Shown: positions 25,077 to 36,410, counted from the stretch's first letter. The stretch is DNA of 64,000 nt from Burkholderiales bacterium (GCA_017307865.1 JAFKGE010000035.1:1-64000); one strand, 5' to 3'. Numbers and translations: made by a program. The notes: generated by a model not told the origin, from the sequence alone.

Positions 25077-27734
25077 ATGACTTCATTCGCCAAGGAAACC
25101 CTCCCGGTCACGCTCGAAGAGGAGATGCGGCGAAGCTATCTGGATTACGCCATGAGCGTGATCGTGGGCCGGGCGCTGCCCGATGCGCGCGACGGCCTCA
25201 AACCCGTGCACCGGCGCGTGCTGTACGCCATGCACGAGCTGAACAACGACTGGAACCGGCCCTACAAGAAGTCGGCGCGCATCGTCGGCGACGTGATCGG
25301 CAAGTACCACCCGCACGGCGACAGCGCGGTCTACGACACCATCGTGCGCATGGCGCAGGACTTTTCTTTGCGCCACATGCTGGTGGACGGCCAGGGCAAC
25401 TTCGGCAGCGTGGACGGCGACAACGCCGCCGCCATGCGCTACACCGAAATCCGCCTGGCCAAGATCGCGCACGAGATGCTGGCCGACATCGACAAGGAAA
25501 CCGTCGACTTCGGCCCCAACTACGACGGCAGCGAGACCGAGCCGCTGGTGCTGCCCACGCGCCTGCCCAACCTGCTGGTCAACGGCTCGGGTGGCATTGC
25601 GGTGGGCATGGCCACCAACATTCCGCCGCACAACCTGAACGAGGTGGTGGACGCCTGCCTGCACCTGCTGCGCCAGCCCGAGGCCAGCCTGGACGAGCTG
25701 ATGGAGATCATCCCGGCGCCGGACTTTCCCACCGGCGGCGTCATCCACGGCATCCAGGGCGTGCGCGAGGGCTACCGCACCGGGCGCGGCCGCGTGGTGA
25801 TGCGCGCCAAGTGCCATTTCGAGGACATCGACCGCGGCCAGCGCCAGGCGATCGTCGTCGACGAGCTGCCCTACCAGGTCAACAAGAAGACGCTGCAAGA
25901 GCGCATGGCCGAACTGGTGCACGAGAAAAAGCTCGAAGGCATCAGCCACATCCAGGACGAGTCGGACAAGTCGGGCATGCGCCTGGTGATCGAGCTCAAG
26001 CGTGGCGAAGTGCCCGAGGTGGTGCTGAACAACCTGTACAAGCAGACCCAGCTGCAGGACACCTTCGGCATCAACATGGTGGCGCTGATCGACGGTCAGC
26101 CCCGGCTGTGCAACCTCAAGGACCTGCTCGACGTCTTCCTGCAGCACCGGCGCGAGGTGGTGACGCGGCGCACCGTGTTCGACCTGCGCAAGGCGCGCGA
26201 GCGCGGCCACGTGCTCGAAGGCCTGGCCGTCGCCCTGGCCAACATCGACGAGTTCATCCGCATCATCCGCGAGTCGCCCACGCCGCCGGTGGCCAAGGCC
26301 GAGCTGATGGCGCGCAGCTGGGACAGCCAGATCGTGCGCGAGATGCTCACGCGCACGCGCGCCGATGGCGTGCTCATCAGCGCCGACGACTACCGGCCCG
26401 ACGACCTGGACCGCCAGTGCGGCCTGCAGGCCGACGGCCTGTACCGCCTGTCGGACACGCAGGCGCAGGAGATCCTGCAAATGCGCCTGCAGCGCCTGAC
26501 GGGGCTGGAGCAGGACAAGATCATCGCCGAGTACAAGGACGTGATGGCGCAGATCGACGACCTGCTGGACATCCTGGCGCGGCCCGAGCGCGTCTCGGCC
26601 ATCATCGGCGAGGAGCTCACCGCGCTGCGCACCGAGTTCGGCCAGACCAAGGCCGGCGCGCGCCGCTCCACCATCGAGCCCAACGCGCAGGACCTGGCCA
26701 CCGAGGACCTGATCGCACCCACCGACATGGTGGTCACGCTCAGCCACACCGGCTACATCAAGGCCCAGCCGCTGTCCGAATACCGCGCACAAAAGCGCGG
26801 CGGGCGCGGCAAGCAGGCCACGGCGACCAAGGAAGACGACTGGATCGACCAGCTCTTCATCGCCAACACGCACGACTACATCCTGTGCTTTTCCAACCGC
26901 GGCCGGGTGTACTGGCTCAAGGTGTGGGAGGTGCCCTCGGGCTCGCGCGGCTCGCGCGGGCGGCCCATCGTCAACATGTTCCCGCTGGCCGAGGGCGAGA
27001 AGGTCAACGTGGTGCTGCCGCTGACGGGCGAGATGCACACCTTCCCCGAGGACCGCTACGTCTTCATGGCCACGTCCATGGGCACGGTCAAGAAGACCAT
27101 GCTGTCCGAGTTCAGCAATCCGCGCAAGGCCGGCATCATCGCCGTCGACCTGGACGAGGGCGACTACCTGATCGGCGCCGCGCTGACCGATGGCGCGCAC
27201 GACGTGATGCTGTTCAGTGACGGCGGCAAGGCCGTGCGCTTCGACGAGAACGACGTGCGCCCGATGGGCCGCGGCGCGCGCGGCGTGCGCGGCATGTCGC
27301 TGGAAGAAGGCCAGAGCGTGATCGCCATGCTGGTGGCCGACGGCGAGGCCGGCACCGCGCAGGCCGACGCCGAAACCCGCACCAGCGTGCTCACCGCCAC
27401 CGAAAACGGTTACGGAAAACGCACCAACATTACCGAGTACACGCGTCACGGCCGCGGCACCAAGGGCATGATCGCGATCCAGCAAAGCGAGCGCAACGGC
27501 CGCGTCGTGGCCGCCACGCTGGTCGGCGCCGACGATGAGATCATGCTCATCACCGACAAGGGCGTGCTGGTGCGCACCCGCGTCAGCGAGATCCGCGAGA
27601 TGGGGCGCGCCACGCAAGGCGTCACGCTCATTGCGCTGGACGATGGCACGCAGCTCAGCGGCTTGCAGCGCATCGTGGAAAATGACGCCCAGGAGGCGGG
27701 CGACGACCCCCAAACCACTGAACCCACGGAGTAA
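25077..27734 (+). CDS. gyrA: DNA gyrase subunit A
   Basis: The 885-residue subunit cleaves and religates DNA during negative supercoiling with GyrB. The catalytic tyrosine is Y122 ([11 protein letters not shown]). The quinolone-resistance region reads [17 protein letters not shown], with Ser83 and Asp87 as in sensitive E. coli. The GyrA-box QKRGGRG in the C-terminal beta-pinwheel is diagnostic for gyrase over topoisomerase IV. The ATG at 25077 lies after an AT-rich run (atatatatga). A TAAAAT box at about 25034 could be the -10 element. The DUF2059 gene follows after 6 bases and is probably co-transcribed. Confidence 0.98.
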   Translation: MTSFAKETLPVTLEEEMRRSYLDYAMSVIVGRALPDARDGLKPVHRRVLYAMHELNNDWNRPYKKSARIVGDVIGKYHPHGDSAVYDTIVRMAQDFSLRHMLVDGQGNFGSVDGDNAAAMRYTEIRLAKIAHEMLADIDKETVDFGPNYDGSETEPLVLPTRLPNLLVNGSGGIAVGMATNIPPHNLNEVVDACLHLLRQPEASLDELMEIIPAPDFPTGGVIHGIQGVREGYRTGRGRVVMRAKCHFEDIDRGQRQAIVVDELPYQVNKKTLQERMAELVHEKKLEGISHIQDESDKSGMRLVIELKRGEVPEVVLNNLYKQTQLQDTFGINMVALIDGQPRLCNLKDLLDVFLQHRREVVTRRTVFDLRKARERGHVLEGLAVALANIDEFIRIIRESPTPPVAKAELMARSWDSQIVREMLTRTRADGVLISADDYRPDDLDRQCGLQADGLYRLSDTQAQEILQMRLQRLTGLEQDKIIAEYKDVMAQIDDLLDILARPERVSAIIGEELTALRTEFGQTKAGARRSTIEPNAQDLATEDLIAPTDMVVTLSHTGYIKAQPLSEYRAQKRGGRGKQATATKEDDWIDQLFIANTHDYILCFSNRGRVYWLKVWEVPSGSRGSRGRPIVNMFPLAEGEKVNVVLPLTGEMHTFPEDRYVFMATSMGTVKKTMLSEFSNPRKAGIIAVDLDEGDYLIGAALTDGAHDVMLFSDGGKAVRFDENDVRPMGRGARGVRGMSLEEGQSVIAMLVADGEAGTAQADAETRTSVLTATENGYGKRTNITEYTRHGRGTKGMIAIQQSERNGRVVAATLVGADDEIMLITDKGVLVRTRVSEIREMGRATQGVTLIALDDGTQLSGLQRIVENDAQEAGDDPQTTEPTE

Positions 27735-27740
27735 TCCATC

Positions 27741-28340
27741 TTGAAGACTTCCTTTCCCAAACTGTCGGCAACGGTCCTGTTCGTGGCCCTCTGCGCCGTA
27801 TCCACCGGCGCCAGCGCCCAAGACGCCAAGAAGGCCATGGCCACCAAGCTGGCCCAGATGCAGGCCAAGTCCGACGGCGCCGCCCTGGCCAACCAGCTGA
27901 CCGCCGATGCGGTGCAACTGCCCCTGTCGGCCTGGTCGCAGCGCCTGGACGAGTCCGTGCCGCCGGCGCGCCAGAAGGACGTGCGCGACAAGCTGGACGT
28001 CGAGCTGAAGAAGTTCGCCGACAACACGCACAAGGCCATCGAGGCGCAGGTGAGCAAGGCCGCCGAAACGGCGCTGGTGCCGCTGTTCATGGACAAGCTG
28101 AGCGAAGACGAGATGAAGACCGTCATCGCCTACATGGAATCGCCCGCCGCGGTCAAATTCCAGTCGCTCAGCGGCGACGCGGGCAATGCCTGGGCGCAAA
28201 AGGTGATCGACGCCACGCGCTCCACGGTCGAGGCCAACGTCAAGTCCTTCGACGCCGCCGCGACCAAGATCGTGGGCGTGCCCGCCACGCCGCCGGCTGG
28301 TGCCCCCGCAAACGGCGCCGCCTCGGGCAGCAAGAAGTAA
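27741..28340 (+). CDS. DUF2059 exported protein, TTG start
   Basis: The 199-residue product has a signal peptide (FPKLSATVLFVALCAVSTGASAQ) and a DUF2059 domain, with the family end segment KLSEDEMKTVIAYMESPAAVKF. The domain is found in secreted bacterial proteins of unknown role. Translation most likely begins at the TTG at 27741: ACGGAG is 8 bases upstream and the signal peptide starts right after it. The tail is rich in Ala/Pro/Gly. The gene follows gyrA by 6 bases and ends in a strong terminator, so the two form one transcription unit. Confidence 0.82.
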   Translation: MKTSFPKLSATVLFVALCAVSTGASAQDAKKAMATKLAQMQAKSDGAALANQLTADAVQLPLSAWSQRLDESVPPARQKDVRDKLDVELKKFADNTHKAIEAQVSKAAETALVPLFMDKLSEDEMKTVIAYMESPAAVKFQSLSGDAGNAWAQKVIDATRSTVEANVKSFDAAATKIVGVPATPPAGAPANGAASGSKK

Positions 28341-28357
28341 GCCCATCGTCCCTCCGA

Positions 28358-28388
28358 CGCCGGCCTCCATGATGGCCGGCGCTTTTTT
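28358..28388 (+). terminator. Intrinsic terminator after gyrA–DUF2059
   Basis: The stem CGCCGGCC/GGCCGGCG (about 28359-28365 with 28374-28381) has an 8-base loop and is followed by six T residues at 28383-28388. The T-run ends only 6 bases before the pheA ATG, so pheA translation begins at the foot of the terminator. Confidence 0.88.
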
Positions 28389-28394
28389 GACAGT

Positions 28395-29501
28395 ATGAGC
28401 AACGCCCCCATCCAAACCGAAGCCCTGGCGCGGCTGCGCACGCGCATCGACGCCTTGGACAGCCAGCTGCTGGCCCTGCTCAACGAGCGCGCCCGCGTGG
28501 CCGAGGAAGTGGGCGCGCTCAAGCGCCAGGAAGGCACGCCTTTTTTCCGCCCCGACCGGGTGGCCCAGGTGATCGCCAAGGTGCAGCAGGCCAACCCCGG
28601 CCCCCTGCTCAACCAGCACGTGGCCGCCATCTGGCGCGAGGTCATGTCGGCCTGCCTGGCGCTGGAGGTGCCGCAGCGCGTGGCCGTGCTGGGCCCCGAG
28701 GGCACGTTCACCGAGCAGGCCGCGGTCGAGTTTTTCGGCAGCGCCGCCAACCTGATCTATTGCCAGAGCTTCGACGAGGTGTTTCACGCCACGGCCGCCG
28801 GCACCGCGCAGTTCGGCGTGGTCGCGGTCGAAAATTCCACCGAAGGCGTGGTGGCGCGCTCGTTCGACCTGTTTTTGCATTCTCCGGTGCACATCGTCGG
28901 CGAGGTGAGCCTGCTGGTGCGCCACAACCTGCTGCGGCGCAGCGCGGAACTGGACGGCATCGAGGTCGTCATGGCCCATCCCCAGGCGCTGATGCAATGC
29001 CACCGCTGGCTGTCGCAGCACCTGCCGCACGCCGAGCGCCGCGCGGTGTCCAGCAACGCCGAGGGCGCGCGCCTGGCGGCCGACAACCCCGCCTGGGCCA
29101 GCCTGGCCAGCGAGCGCGCGGCCGCGCAGTTCGGCCTGCACATCGTGGCCCACGCGGTGCAGGACGAGGCCTACAACCGCACGCGCTTCGCCGTCATCTG
29201 CCTGCCGCAGACGCTGACCATGCCGGTGCCCACGGGGCGCGACTGCACCAGCATCGTGGTGTCGGTGCCCAACAAGCCCGGCTCGGTGCACGACATGCTG
29301 ACGCCGCTGAAAAAGCACGGCGTGAGCATGACGCGCTTCGAGTCGCGCCCCGCCAAGTCGGGGCAGTGGGAGTACTACTTCTACATCGACATCGCCGGCC
29401 ACCCGAGCGAGCCATCCATCGCCGCCGCGCTGGACGAGTTGCGCGCGCTGTGCGCGTTCTACAAGGTGCTGGGCGCCTATCCCCTGGGAAACGATGTTTG
29501 A
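28395..29501 (+). CDS. pheA: Bifunctional chorismate mutase / prephenate dehydratase
   Basis: The 368-residue P-protein makes prephenate from chorismate and then phenylpyruvate. The N-terminal mutase domain spans about residues 9-90 (LDSQLLALLNERARVAEEVG). The dehydratase domain begins at VAVLGPEGTFTEQAAVEFFG and includes the catalytic-region VENSTEGVV. A C-terminal ACT domain with the phenylalanine-binding ESRP motif allows feedback inhibition. The ATG is not preceded by a Shine-Dalgarno; a terminator T-run ends 6 bases upstream. tyrA overlaps its end by 8 bases. serC, expected here in many relatives, is absent. Confidence 0.96.
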   Translation: MSNAPIQTEALARLRTRIDALDSQLLALLNERARVAEEVGALKRQEGTPFFRPDRVAQVIAKVQQANPGPLLNQHVAAIWREVMSACLALEVPQRVAVLGPEGTFTEQAAVEFFGSAANLIYCQSFDEVFHATAAGTAQFGVVAVENSTEGVVARSFDLFLHSPVHIVGEVSLLVRHNLLRRSAELDGIEVVMAHPQALMQCHRWLSQHLPHAERRAVSSNAEGARLAADNPAWASLASERAAAQFGLHIVAHAVQDEAYNRTRFAVICLPQTLTMPVPTGRDCTSIVVSVPNKPGSVHDMLTPLKKHGVSMTRFESRPAKSGQWEYYFYIDIAGHPSEPSIAAALDELRALCAFYKVLGAYPLGNDV

Positions 29502-30366
29502 ACAACTCGGACTGATCGGCTGCGGCCTGATGGGCGGCTCGTTCGCGCTGGCGCTCAAGCGCGCCGGCCTGGTGCGCCGCGTGGTGGGCTACAGCAAGTC
29601 GCCCTCCACCACCGAGCGCGCGCGCCAGCTGGGCGTGATCGACATCGAGGCACCGTCGGCACTGCAGGCGGTGTCGGGCTCCGACCTGGTGCTGCTGGCG
29701 GTGCCGGTGGCCGCCACCGAAACCACCTTCAAGTCGATCCGCCACCTGCTGACGCCCGAGATGCTGGTGATCGACGTCGGCTCGACCAAGCGCGACGTGG
29801 TGGATGCCGCGCGACGCACGCTCAAGACCAGCGTGGGCGCCTTCGTGCCCTGCCACCCGATCACCGGGCGCGAGGTGGCCGGGGTCGAGAACGCCGACGC
29901 CGACCTGTACAAGGGCAAGCAGGTGATCCTGACGCCGATCGAGCGCACGCTGACGCGCAAGATCGAGCAGGCCACCGCGCTGTGGAAGGCGCTGGGCTGC
30001 CGCGTGTTCAGCATGTCGCCCGAATCGCACGACGCCGCGTTTGCCGCCGTCAGCCACCTGCCGCACCTGATCGCCTTCGCGCTGATGAACAGCCTCACCG
30101 GCCAGCCGCACGGCAAGGACTACCTGTCCATGGCCGGTCCCGGGTTTCGCGACTTCAGCCGCATCGCCGCCAGCGACCCGCAGATGTGGCGCGACGTGCT
30201 GATCGCCAACCGCGAGGAGCTGGCGGCGCAGACGCGCCACTTCCAGCAGGCGCTGGCCCAGCTCGAGCAGCTGATCGCCACCGGCCAGGCCGACGCGCTG
30301 GAGCAGCTCATCACCCAGGCCAGCCACGCCCGCGCCACGTGGCGCGTGTCCCCTGGCGCGCAATAG
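29494..30366 (+). CDS. tyrA: Prephenate dehydrogenase
   Basis: The 290-residue NAD(P)-dependent enzyme converts prephenate to 4-hydroxyphenylpyruvate for tyrosine. The Rossmann motif is [21 protein letters not shown] near the N terminus. The active-site region [16 protein letters not shown] and [19 protein letters not shown] are characteristic; a histidine in each matches the family. No C-terminal ACT domain is present. It overlaps pheA by 8 bases, implying coupling. A 190-bp gap containing a palindromic repeat separates it from aroA–cmk. Confidence 0.94.
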   Translation: MFEQLGLIGCGLMGGSFALALKRAGLVRRVVGYSKSPSTTERARQLGVIDIEAPSALQAVSGSDLVLLAVPVAATETTFKSIRHLLTPEMLVIDVGSTKRDVVDAARRTLKTSVGAFVPCHPITGREVAGVENADADLYKGKQVILTPIERTLTRKIEQATALWKALGCRVFSMSPESHDAAFAAVSHLPHLIAFALMNSLTGQPHGKDYLSMAGPGFRDFSRIAASDPQMWRDVLIANREELAAQTRHFQQALAQLEQLIATGQADALEQLITQASHARATWRVSPGAQ

Positions 30367-30390
30367 CGTGGACCACCGCCGTTGCTTCAC

Positions 30391-30493
30391 TCGCTGCGCG
30401 ATGTTGCGCCTCCCCCCTCCAGGGGGCATCGCCGGTGACCGGGGAAACCCCGGCCACGGCGATTGCTGGCATGGCCTGCTCCGCGGCCATCGG
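30391..30493. repeat. ~105-bp palindromic repeat, copy 1
   Basis: This segment is about 85-90% identical to 53830-53933. It contains a small stem CCCCC...GGGGG, then a large imperfect stem in which ATCGCC...TGACCGGGG pairs with CCCCGGCCA...GGCGAT around an AAA loop. It lies between tyrA and aroA–cmk. An ATG at 30471, in frame with aroA, is inside the repeat. Confidence 0.8.
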
Positions 30494-30557
30494 ATTCCCG
30501 CCTCCTCCGTCGCCACCGAGCACACTCCCGCCAACCGCCACCGACCCGCGCAGCGCC

Positions 30558-32561
30558 TTGTACGACCTTCCTAGTCTCGACGTCCCGGCGCTGTCCGCCG
30601 TCAATGGCCGCGTGCGCCTGCCCGGCTCCAAGAGCATCTCCAACCGCGTGCTGCTGCTGGCCGCGCTGTGCAGCGGCCGCACGGTGCTGCACGAGCTGCT
30701 CGATTCGGACGACACCCGGGTCATGCTGCAGGCGCTGCGCCTGCTGGGTTGCGGCGTGGCGCTGGAGGGCACGCGCGCCACCATCGACGGGCTGGGCGAC
30801 CGGCCGCGGCAGGCGCAGGCCGACCTGTTCCTGGGCAACGCCGGCACCGCCATGCGACCGCTCACCGCCGCGCTGGCCGTGCTGGGCGGCGCCTACACCC
30901 TGCACGGCGTGCCGCGCATGCACGAGCGCCCCATCGGCGACCTGGTCGACGCCCTGCGCGCGCTGGGCTGCCGCATCGACTACACGGGGCAGGCGGGCTA
31001 TCCGCCGCTGACCATCGGCACGCCGGCGCTGCGGCTCGACCAGCCCATCCCGGTGCGCGGCGATGTCTCCAGCCAGTTCCTCACCGCGCTGCTGATGGCG
31101 CTGCCGCTGGCGGCCGACCAGGCGCCGGCCGGCGGCATCGTGATCGAGGTGCAGGGCGAGCTGATCTCCAAGCCCTACATCGACATCACGCTGAAGCTGA
31201 TGGCGCGCTTCGGCGTGGCGGTGCAGCGCGAGGGCTGGCAGCGCTTCACCATCGCGCGCGGCAGCCGCTACCGCTCACCGGGCCAGATCCAGGTCGAGGC
31301 GGATGCCTCGTCTGCTAGTTATTTCATAGCTGCCGGCGCTTTGTCGACGGGGGCCATCGGCCAAAATGACTTGAAAATCGAAGGCGTGGGCCTGGATTCG
31401 ATCCAGGGCGACATCCGTTTCGTCGACGCCGCGCGGCAGATGGGCGCCGACATCACGGGCGAGCCGGGTGCGCTGCGCGTGCGCCCCGGCCGCCAGCCGC
31501 TGCGTGCCATCGACCTCGACTGCAACCCCATCCCCGACGCCGCCATGACGCTGGCGGTGATGGCCCTGTATGCGGACGGCCCCAGCACCCTGCGCAACAT
31601 CGCCAGCTGGCGCGTGAAGGAAACCGACCGCCTGGCCGCCATGGCCTGCGAGCTGCGCAAGCTGGGCGCCACGGTCGACGAAGGGCCCGACTTCCTGCGC
31701 ATCGTGCCGATCGCGCCGGGGCACTGGCGCGCCGCGTCCATCGCCACCTACGACGACCACCGCATGGCCATGTGCGCCTCGCTGGCCGCCTTCAACCCCG
31801 ACGGCGTGCCGGTGCGCATCCAGGACCCGCGCTGCGTGGCCAAGACCTTCCCCGACTACTTCGAGACCCTGTTCGGCATCGCCCGGCCGCGCGCCGACGT
31901 GCCCGTCATATGCATCGACGGCCCCACCGCCTCGGGCAAGGGCACGCTGGCCGCCGCGCTGGCCGCGCGCCTGGGCTGGCACTACCTCGACTCGGGCGCG
32001 CTGTACCGCCTGACCGGCCTGGCGGCGCGCCGCCACGGCGTGGCGCTGGAGACCGCGCAGGAGCCGCGCCTGGCCGAGCTGGCGCGCGCCCTGCCGCTGC
32101 GCTTTGCCGACGGCCGCGTGTGGCTGGACGACGAGGACGTGAGCGAGGCCATCCGCGCCGAACAGGCCGGCATGGACGCCTCGCGCGTGTCCGCCCTGCC
32201 CGCGGTGCGCGCGGCCTTGTTCGAGCTGCAGCGCGGCGCGGCCCGCCTGCCGGGCCTGGTGGCCGACGGGCGCGACATGGGCACCGTGATCTTCCCGGCC
32301 GCGCCGCTCAAGGTCTTTCTCACCGCCGGCGTGCAAGAGCGCGCCGAGCGCCGGCACCGCCAGTTGCAGGCCAGGGGCGTTTCTGTTACACTTGAAGATC
32401 TTTGCGCAGACTTGCAGGAGCGCGACGCACGCGATCAGGCGCGTGCCACGGCCCCGCTCAAGCCTGCCCCAGATGCGCTGCTACTCGACAACTCGGCTTT
32501 GTCGATCGAGCAATCGGTCGAGCAGGTGTTGGCCTGGTGGCAGGCAAGGCAGCCTTTCTGA
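30558..32561 (+). CDS. Fused EPSP synthase / cytidylate kinase (AroA–Cmk)
   Basis: One frame encodes two enzymes. The first, about 440 residues, is EPSP synthase of the shikimate pathway ([47 protein letters not shown]). The second starts near [16 protein letters not shown] and is CMP kinase (about 220 residues, with the [12 protein letters not shown] segment). They are joined by a short linker ([10 protein letters not shown]). The TTG at 30558 is the likely start, giving 667 residues and the usual AroA N-terminal length; the ATG at 30471 lies in a repeat and would add 29 low-complexity residues. Repeat copy f sits within AroA (31314-31378) and adds about six residues compared with E. coli. 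Similar fusions are known in related Comamonadaceae. Confidence 0.9.
   Translation: MYDLPSLDVPALSAVNGRVRLPGSKSISNRVLLLAALCSGRTVLHELLDSDDTRVMLQALRLLGCGVALEGTRATIDGLGDRPRQAQADLFLGNAGTAMRPLTAALAVLGGAYTLHGVPRMHERPIGDLVDALRALGCRIDYTGQAGYPPLTIGTPALRLDQPIPVRGDVSSQFLTALLMALPLAADQAPAGGIVIEVQGELISKPYIDITLKLMARFGVAVQREGWQRFTIARGSRYRSPGQIQVEADASSASYFIAAGALSTGAIGQNDLKIEGVGLDSIQGDIRFVDAARQMGADITGEPGALRVRPGRQPLRAIDLDCNPIPDAAMTLAVMALYADGPSTLRNIASWRVKETDRLAAMACELRKLGATVDEGPDFLRIVPIAPGHWRAASIATYDDHRMAMCASLAAFNPDGVPVRIQDPRCVAKTFPDYFETLFGIARPRADVPVICIDGPTASGKGTLAAALAARLGWHYLDSGALYRLTGLAARRHGVALETAQEPRLAELARALPLRFADGRVWLDDEDVSEAIRAEQAGMDASRVSALPAVRAALFELQRGAARLPGLVADGRDMGTVIFPAAPLKVFLTAGVQERAERRHRQLQARGVSVTLEDLCADLQERDARDQARATAPLKPAPDALLLDNSALSIEQSVEQVLAWWQARQPF
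31314..31378 (+). repeat. Interspersed ~65-bp repeat, copy f, inside aroA
   Basis: The bases follow the repeat consensus (TTTCATAGCTGCCGGCGC, then GGCCATCGGCC and ATGACTTGAAAA) while being translated in frame as AroA residues from ASYFIAAGA to DLKI. Codons AGT, TAT and ATA are AT-rich and unusual for this gene. Confidence 0.75.
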
Positions 32562-32589
32562 CCCACGGGCCAGGCTGGCGCCGCAAAGC

Positions 32590-32610
32590 GAACGGCAAGT
32601 TCTGCCGTTC
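32590..32610 (+). promoter_or_regulatory. Hairpin in the rpsA leader
   Basis: GAACGGCA (32590-32597) pairs with TGCCGTTC (32603-32610) around a 5-base loop. It lies in the 217-bp gap between aroA–cmk and rpsA, which also contains the 12-bp palindrome CGATTGCAATCG at 32728. In E. coli, S1 regulates its own translation through leader hairpins; whether that applies here is inference. The gap shows no other gene. Confidence 0.4.
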
Positions 32611-32778
32611 AACCGGTCCCACCGGCTCGCGACTGGCACCTTCCGTGTGCACCGAGCCTGAGTGGTTGTTCAACCTTTAACCGCGGCCTTCGCGCCGTCA
32701 ACACCTTCCGCCACACAGTCTTTGAAGCGATTGCAATCGTGCCGTCGCAAACCTGCGTGCGTGGACAAGGAAACCCAC

Positions 32779-34464
<1,686 letters not shown>

Positions 34465-34470
34465 TGTTGC

Positions 34471-34511
34471 GGGACAGTCCACGACGCGCGCAGCGCGGCG
34501 TGCTCTGTCCC
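34471..34511 (+). promoter_or_regulatory. Long hairpin between rpsA and ihfB
   Basis: The outer stem GGGACAG/CTGTCCC encloses CACG/CGTG and CGCGC/GCGCG around a 3-base loop. There is no T-tract after it, so it is not a normal intrinsic terminator; an RNA-processing or stabilising role is possible. It begins 6 bases after the rpsA stop and ends 14 before the ihfB ATG. Confidence 0.6.
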
Positions 34512-34525
34512 CAACCGACTGGATC

Positions 34526-34816
34526 ATGACCCGTTCCGACCTCGTCGAGCAACTGGCCGAGCGCTTCGGCCAGCTGACCCAGCGCGACGCCGACAGCGCC
34601 GTCAAGGCCATCCTGGAGGCCATGGGCGACTCGCTGGTGCGCGGCCATCGCATCGAAATCCGCGGCTTCGGCAGCTTCTCGGTCACGCACCGGCCGCCAC
34701 GCATGGGGCGCAACCCGCGCACCGGCCAGAGCGTGCCGATCCCCGAGCGCCGCGTGCCGCACTTCAAGCCGGGCAAGGCCCTGCGCCAGGCCATCGAGAC
34801 GCCGCCCAGCCGCTAA
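34526..34816 (+). CDS. ihfB: Integration host factor beta subunit
   Basis: The 96-residue DNA-bending protein has the HU/IHF fold. The arm segment carries [23 protein letters not shown], with the DNA-intercalating proline in the NPRTG turn. IHF beta (rather than HU) is inferred from position directly after rpsA and from the early [13 protein letters not shown] helix. The partner IhfA is encoded elsewhere. The ribosome-binding site is weak, and a stable hairpin lies in the 61-bp gap after rpsA. A TAAAAT box overlaps the end of the gene, possibly the lapAB promoter. Confidence 0.93.
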   Translation: MTRSDLVEQLAERFGQLTQRDADSAVKAILEAMGDSLVRGHRIEIRGFGSFSVTHRPPRMGRNPRTGQSVPIPERRVPHFKPGKALRQAIETPPSR

Positions 34817-34843
34817 AATTCGCGGATTCCGCAAGGGGAATCC

Positions 34844-35152
34844 ATGACCGGACTCATCCGGCTGCTGAAGTGGATACTGAAGGCAGCCGTTTTTTTTGCC
34901 CTGTTCGCGTTCGCCCTCAACAACCAGCAGGACGCCACGGTGCACCTGGCCTTTGGCCGCCAGTGGCGCGCCCCCATGACCCTGATCGTGCTGGCCGCCT
35001 TTGCCCTGGGCATGGTGGTGGGCGTGCTGGGCATGCTGCCCAGCTGGTGGGCGCGGCGCGGCCAAATGACGCCCACGCCGCCCGCCGCCCCGGCGCCCCC
35101 GGCCCCGGCCCCGGCCGGCCAAGCCCCCGTGACGCCACCCGATGGAATTTGA
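34844..35152 (+). CDS. lapA: LapA-family inner-membrane protein
   Basis: The 102-residue protein has two membrane spans (FFALFAFALN and LIVLAAFALGMVVGVLGML) and a Pro/Ala-rich tail. It corresponds to LapA, which works with LapB in controlling LpxC and hence lipopolysaccharide amounts. The start is preceded by AAGGGGAA. It overlaps lapB by 11 bases, and the pair is next to ihfB as in many proteobacteria. TAAAAT at 34814-34819 may be a -10 box for the pair. Confidence 0.88.
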   Translation: MTGLIRLLKWILKAAVFFALFAFALNNQQDATVHLAFGRQWRAPMTLIVLAAFALGMVVGVLGMLPSWWARRGQMTPTPPAAPAPPAPAPAGQAPVTPPDGI

Positions 35153-36302
35153 CTTCACCTGGATCCTGCTGGGCCTGCCGATCGTCTTCGCGCTGGGCTG
35201 GCTGGCCTCGCGGCTGGACCTGCGCCAGCTGCGCATCGAGGACCGCCAGGCGCCCAAGGCCTACTTCCGCGGCCTGAACTACCTGCTCAACGAGCAGCAG
35301 GACCAGGCCATCGACGCCTTCATCGAGGCGGTGCAGAAAGACCCCGACACCTCCGAGCTGCACTTTGCCCTGGGCAACCTGTTTCGCCGCCGCGGCGAGA
35401 CCGAGCGCGCGGTGCGCGTGCACGAGCACCTGCTGGCGCGCGCCGACCTCAGCCGGGACGACCACGAGCGCGCGCAGCACGCGCTGGCACAGGACTTTCT
35501 CAAGGCCGGCCTGCTCGACCGCGCCGAGGACGCGCTGCACAAGCTCGACGGCACGCGCTACCAGGAGCAGGCCTGGCTGACGCTGCTGTCCCTGCACGAG
35601 CGTTCACGCAGCTGGCCGCAGGCGGCCGAAGTCGCGCGGCGGCTGCAGCAGGCCGGGCACGGCGACTTCAGCGCCCGGCTGGCGCATTACCAGTGCGAGC
35701 AGGCGGCGCAGCTGCTGCACAAGAAGGGCGATGCCGCCGGCGCGCGCCAGCTGCTCACCGATGCCATCACCGGCGCGCCGCAGGCGGCGCGCCCGCGCAT
35801 CCAGCTGGCCGGCATGCTGGCCGAGGCCGGCGATGCCGCCGGCGCCTACGAGCAGCTGGTGCAGGTGGCCGAGCACGCGCCGCAAGCGGTGCCGCTGATC
35901 GCCAGCGAATGGGTGCGCCTGGCGCGCCGGGCCGGGCGCCTGCCCGAGCTCGTCGAGCAGCTCGGCCACAGCTACGCCCTGACCCCCTCGGTGGACGTGG
36001 CCGACGCGCTGGTGCAGGCCGACGTGGCGCGCGGCGCGCCGATCCAGCAGGCGCGCGAAGGCTATGTGCGGCACATGGCGCAAGAGCCCTCGCTGATCGC
36101 CGCCTCGCGCTGGCTGGCGCACGAGCCCTTTGCGCACGAGGGCGCGCACGCCACGGTGCAGCGCTCGGTCGAGCACGCCGCCCGCCCGCTGGCGCGCTAC
36201 CGCTGCGCGGCCTGCGGCTTCGAGACCCAGGGCTACTTCTGGCAGTGCCCCGGCTGCCTGGCCTGGGAGAGCTTTCCGCCGCGGCGCATCGAAGAGCTGT
36301 GA
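35142..36302 (+). CDS. lapB: LapB (YciM) lipopolysaccharide assembly protein
   Basis: The 386-residue protein has an N-terminal anchor (TWILLGLPIVFALGWLAS), then a long array of TPR helices. A C-terminal rubredoxin-like metal site has two Cys pairs (YRCAACGFE and WQCPGCLAWE). LapB delivers LpxC to FtsH and is essential for balanced LPS synthesis in E. coli. The length is close to E. coli LapB (389). Coupled to lapA by an 11-base overlap. Repeat copy g begins 20 bases after its stop. Confidence 0.95.
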   Translation: MEFDFTWILLGLPIVFALGWLASRLDLRQLRIEDRQAPKAYFRGLNYLLNEQQDQAIDAFIEAVQKDPDTSELHFALGNLFRRRGETERAVRVHEHLLARADLSRDDHERAQHALAQDFLKAGLLDRAEDALHKLDGTRYQEQAWLTLLSLHERSRSWPQAAEVARRLQQAGHGDFSARLAHYQCEQAAQLLHKKGDAAGARQLLTDAITGAPQAARPRIQLAGMLAEAGDAAGAYEQLVQVAEHAPQAVPLIASEWVRLARRAGRLPELVEQLGHSYALTPSVDVADALVQADVARGAPIQQAREGYVRHMAQEPSLIAASRWLAHEPFAHEGAHATVQRSVEHAARPLARYRCAACGFETQGYFWQCPGCLAWESFPPRRIEEL

Positions 36303-36321
36303 GCGGGCGGCCCGCGCCAAG

Positions 36322-36388
36322 ATACTACGATAACGATAGCTGCTCGCGCTTGATTCATGAGCACTGGAGCCCGATTTCGTTTAAATCC
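36322..36388 (+). repeat. Interspersed ~65-bp repeat, copy g
   Basis: The core AACGATAGCTGCTCGCGCTTG is followed by GAGCACTGGAGCCCGATTTCG and TTTAAATC. It lies between the convergent ends of lapB and gshA, with no other feature in the 108-bp gap. Confidence 0.85.
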
Positions 36389-36410
36389 CGGCACGCCGTG
36401 ACGCGCACCG

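Noticed and set aside
25083..29558. Very long open frame antisense to gyrA, DUF2059 and pheA
   Set aside because: High-GC coding DNA leaves long stop-free antisense frames. The product has no known domain, and the sense strand encodes GyrA and PheA with all motifs.
30471..30557. ATG at 30471 as the aroA start
   Set aside because: It lies in the 105-bp repeat and would add a Pro-rich N terminus not seen in the family; the other repeat copy lacks the ATG.
34471..34511. Terminator after rpsA
   Set aside because: A stable stem without a T-run, ending 14 bases before ihfB, is better described as a processing or stabilising hairpin.
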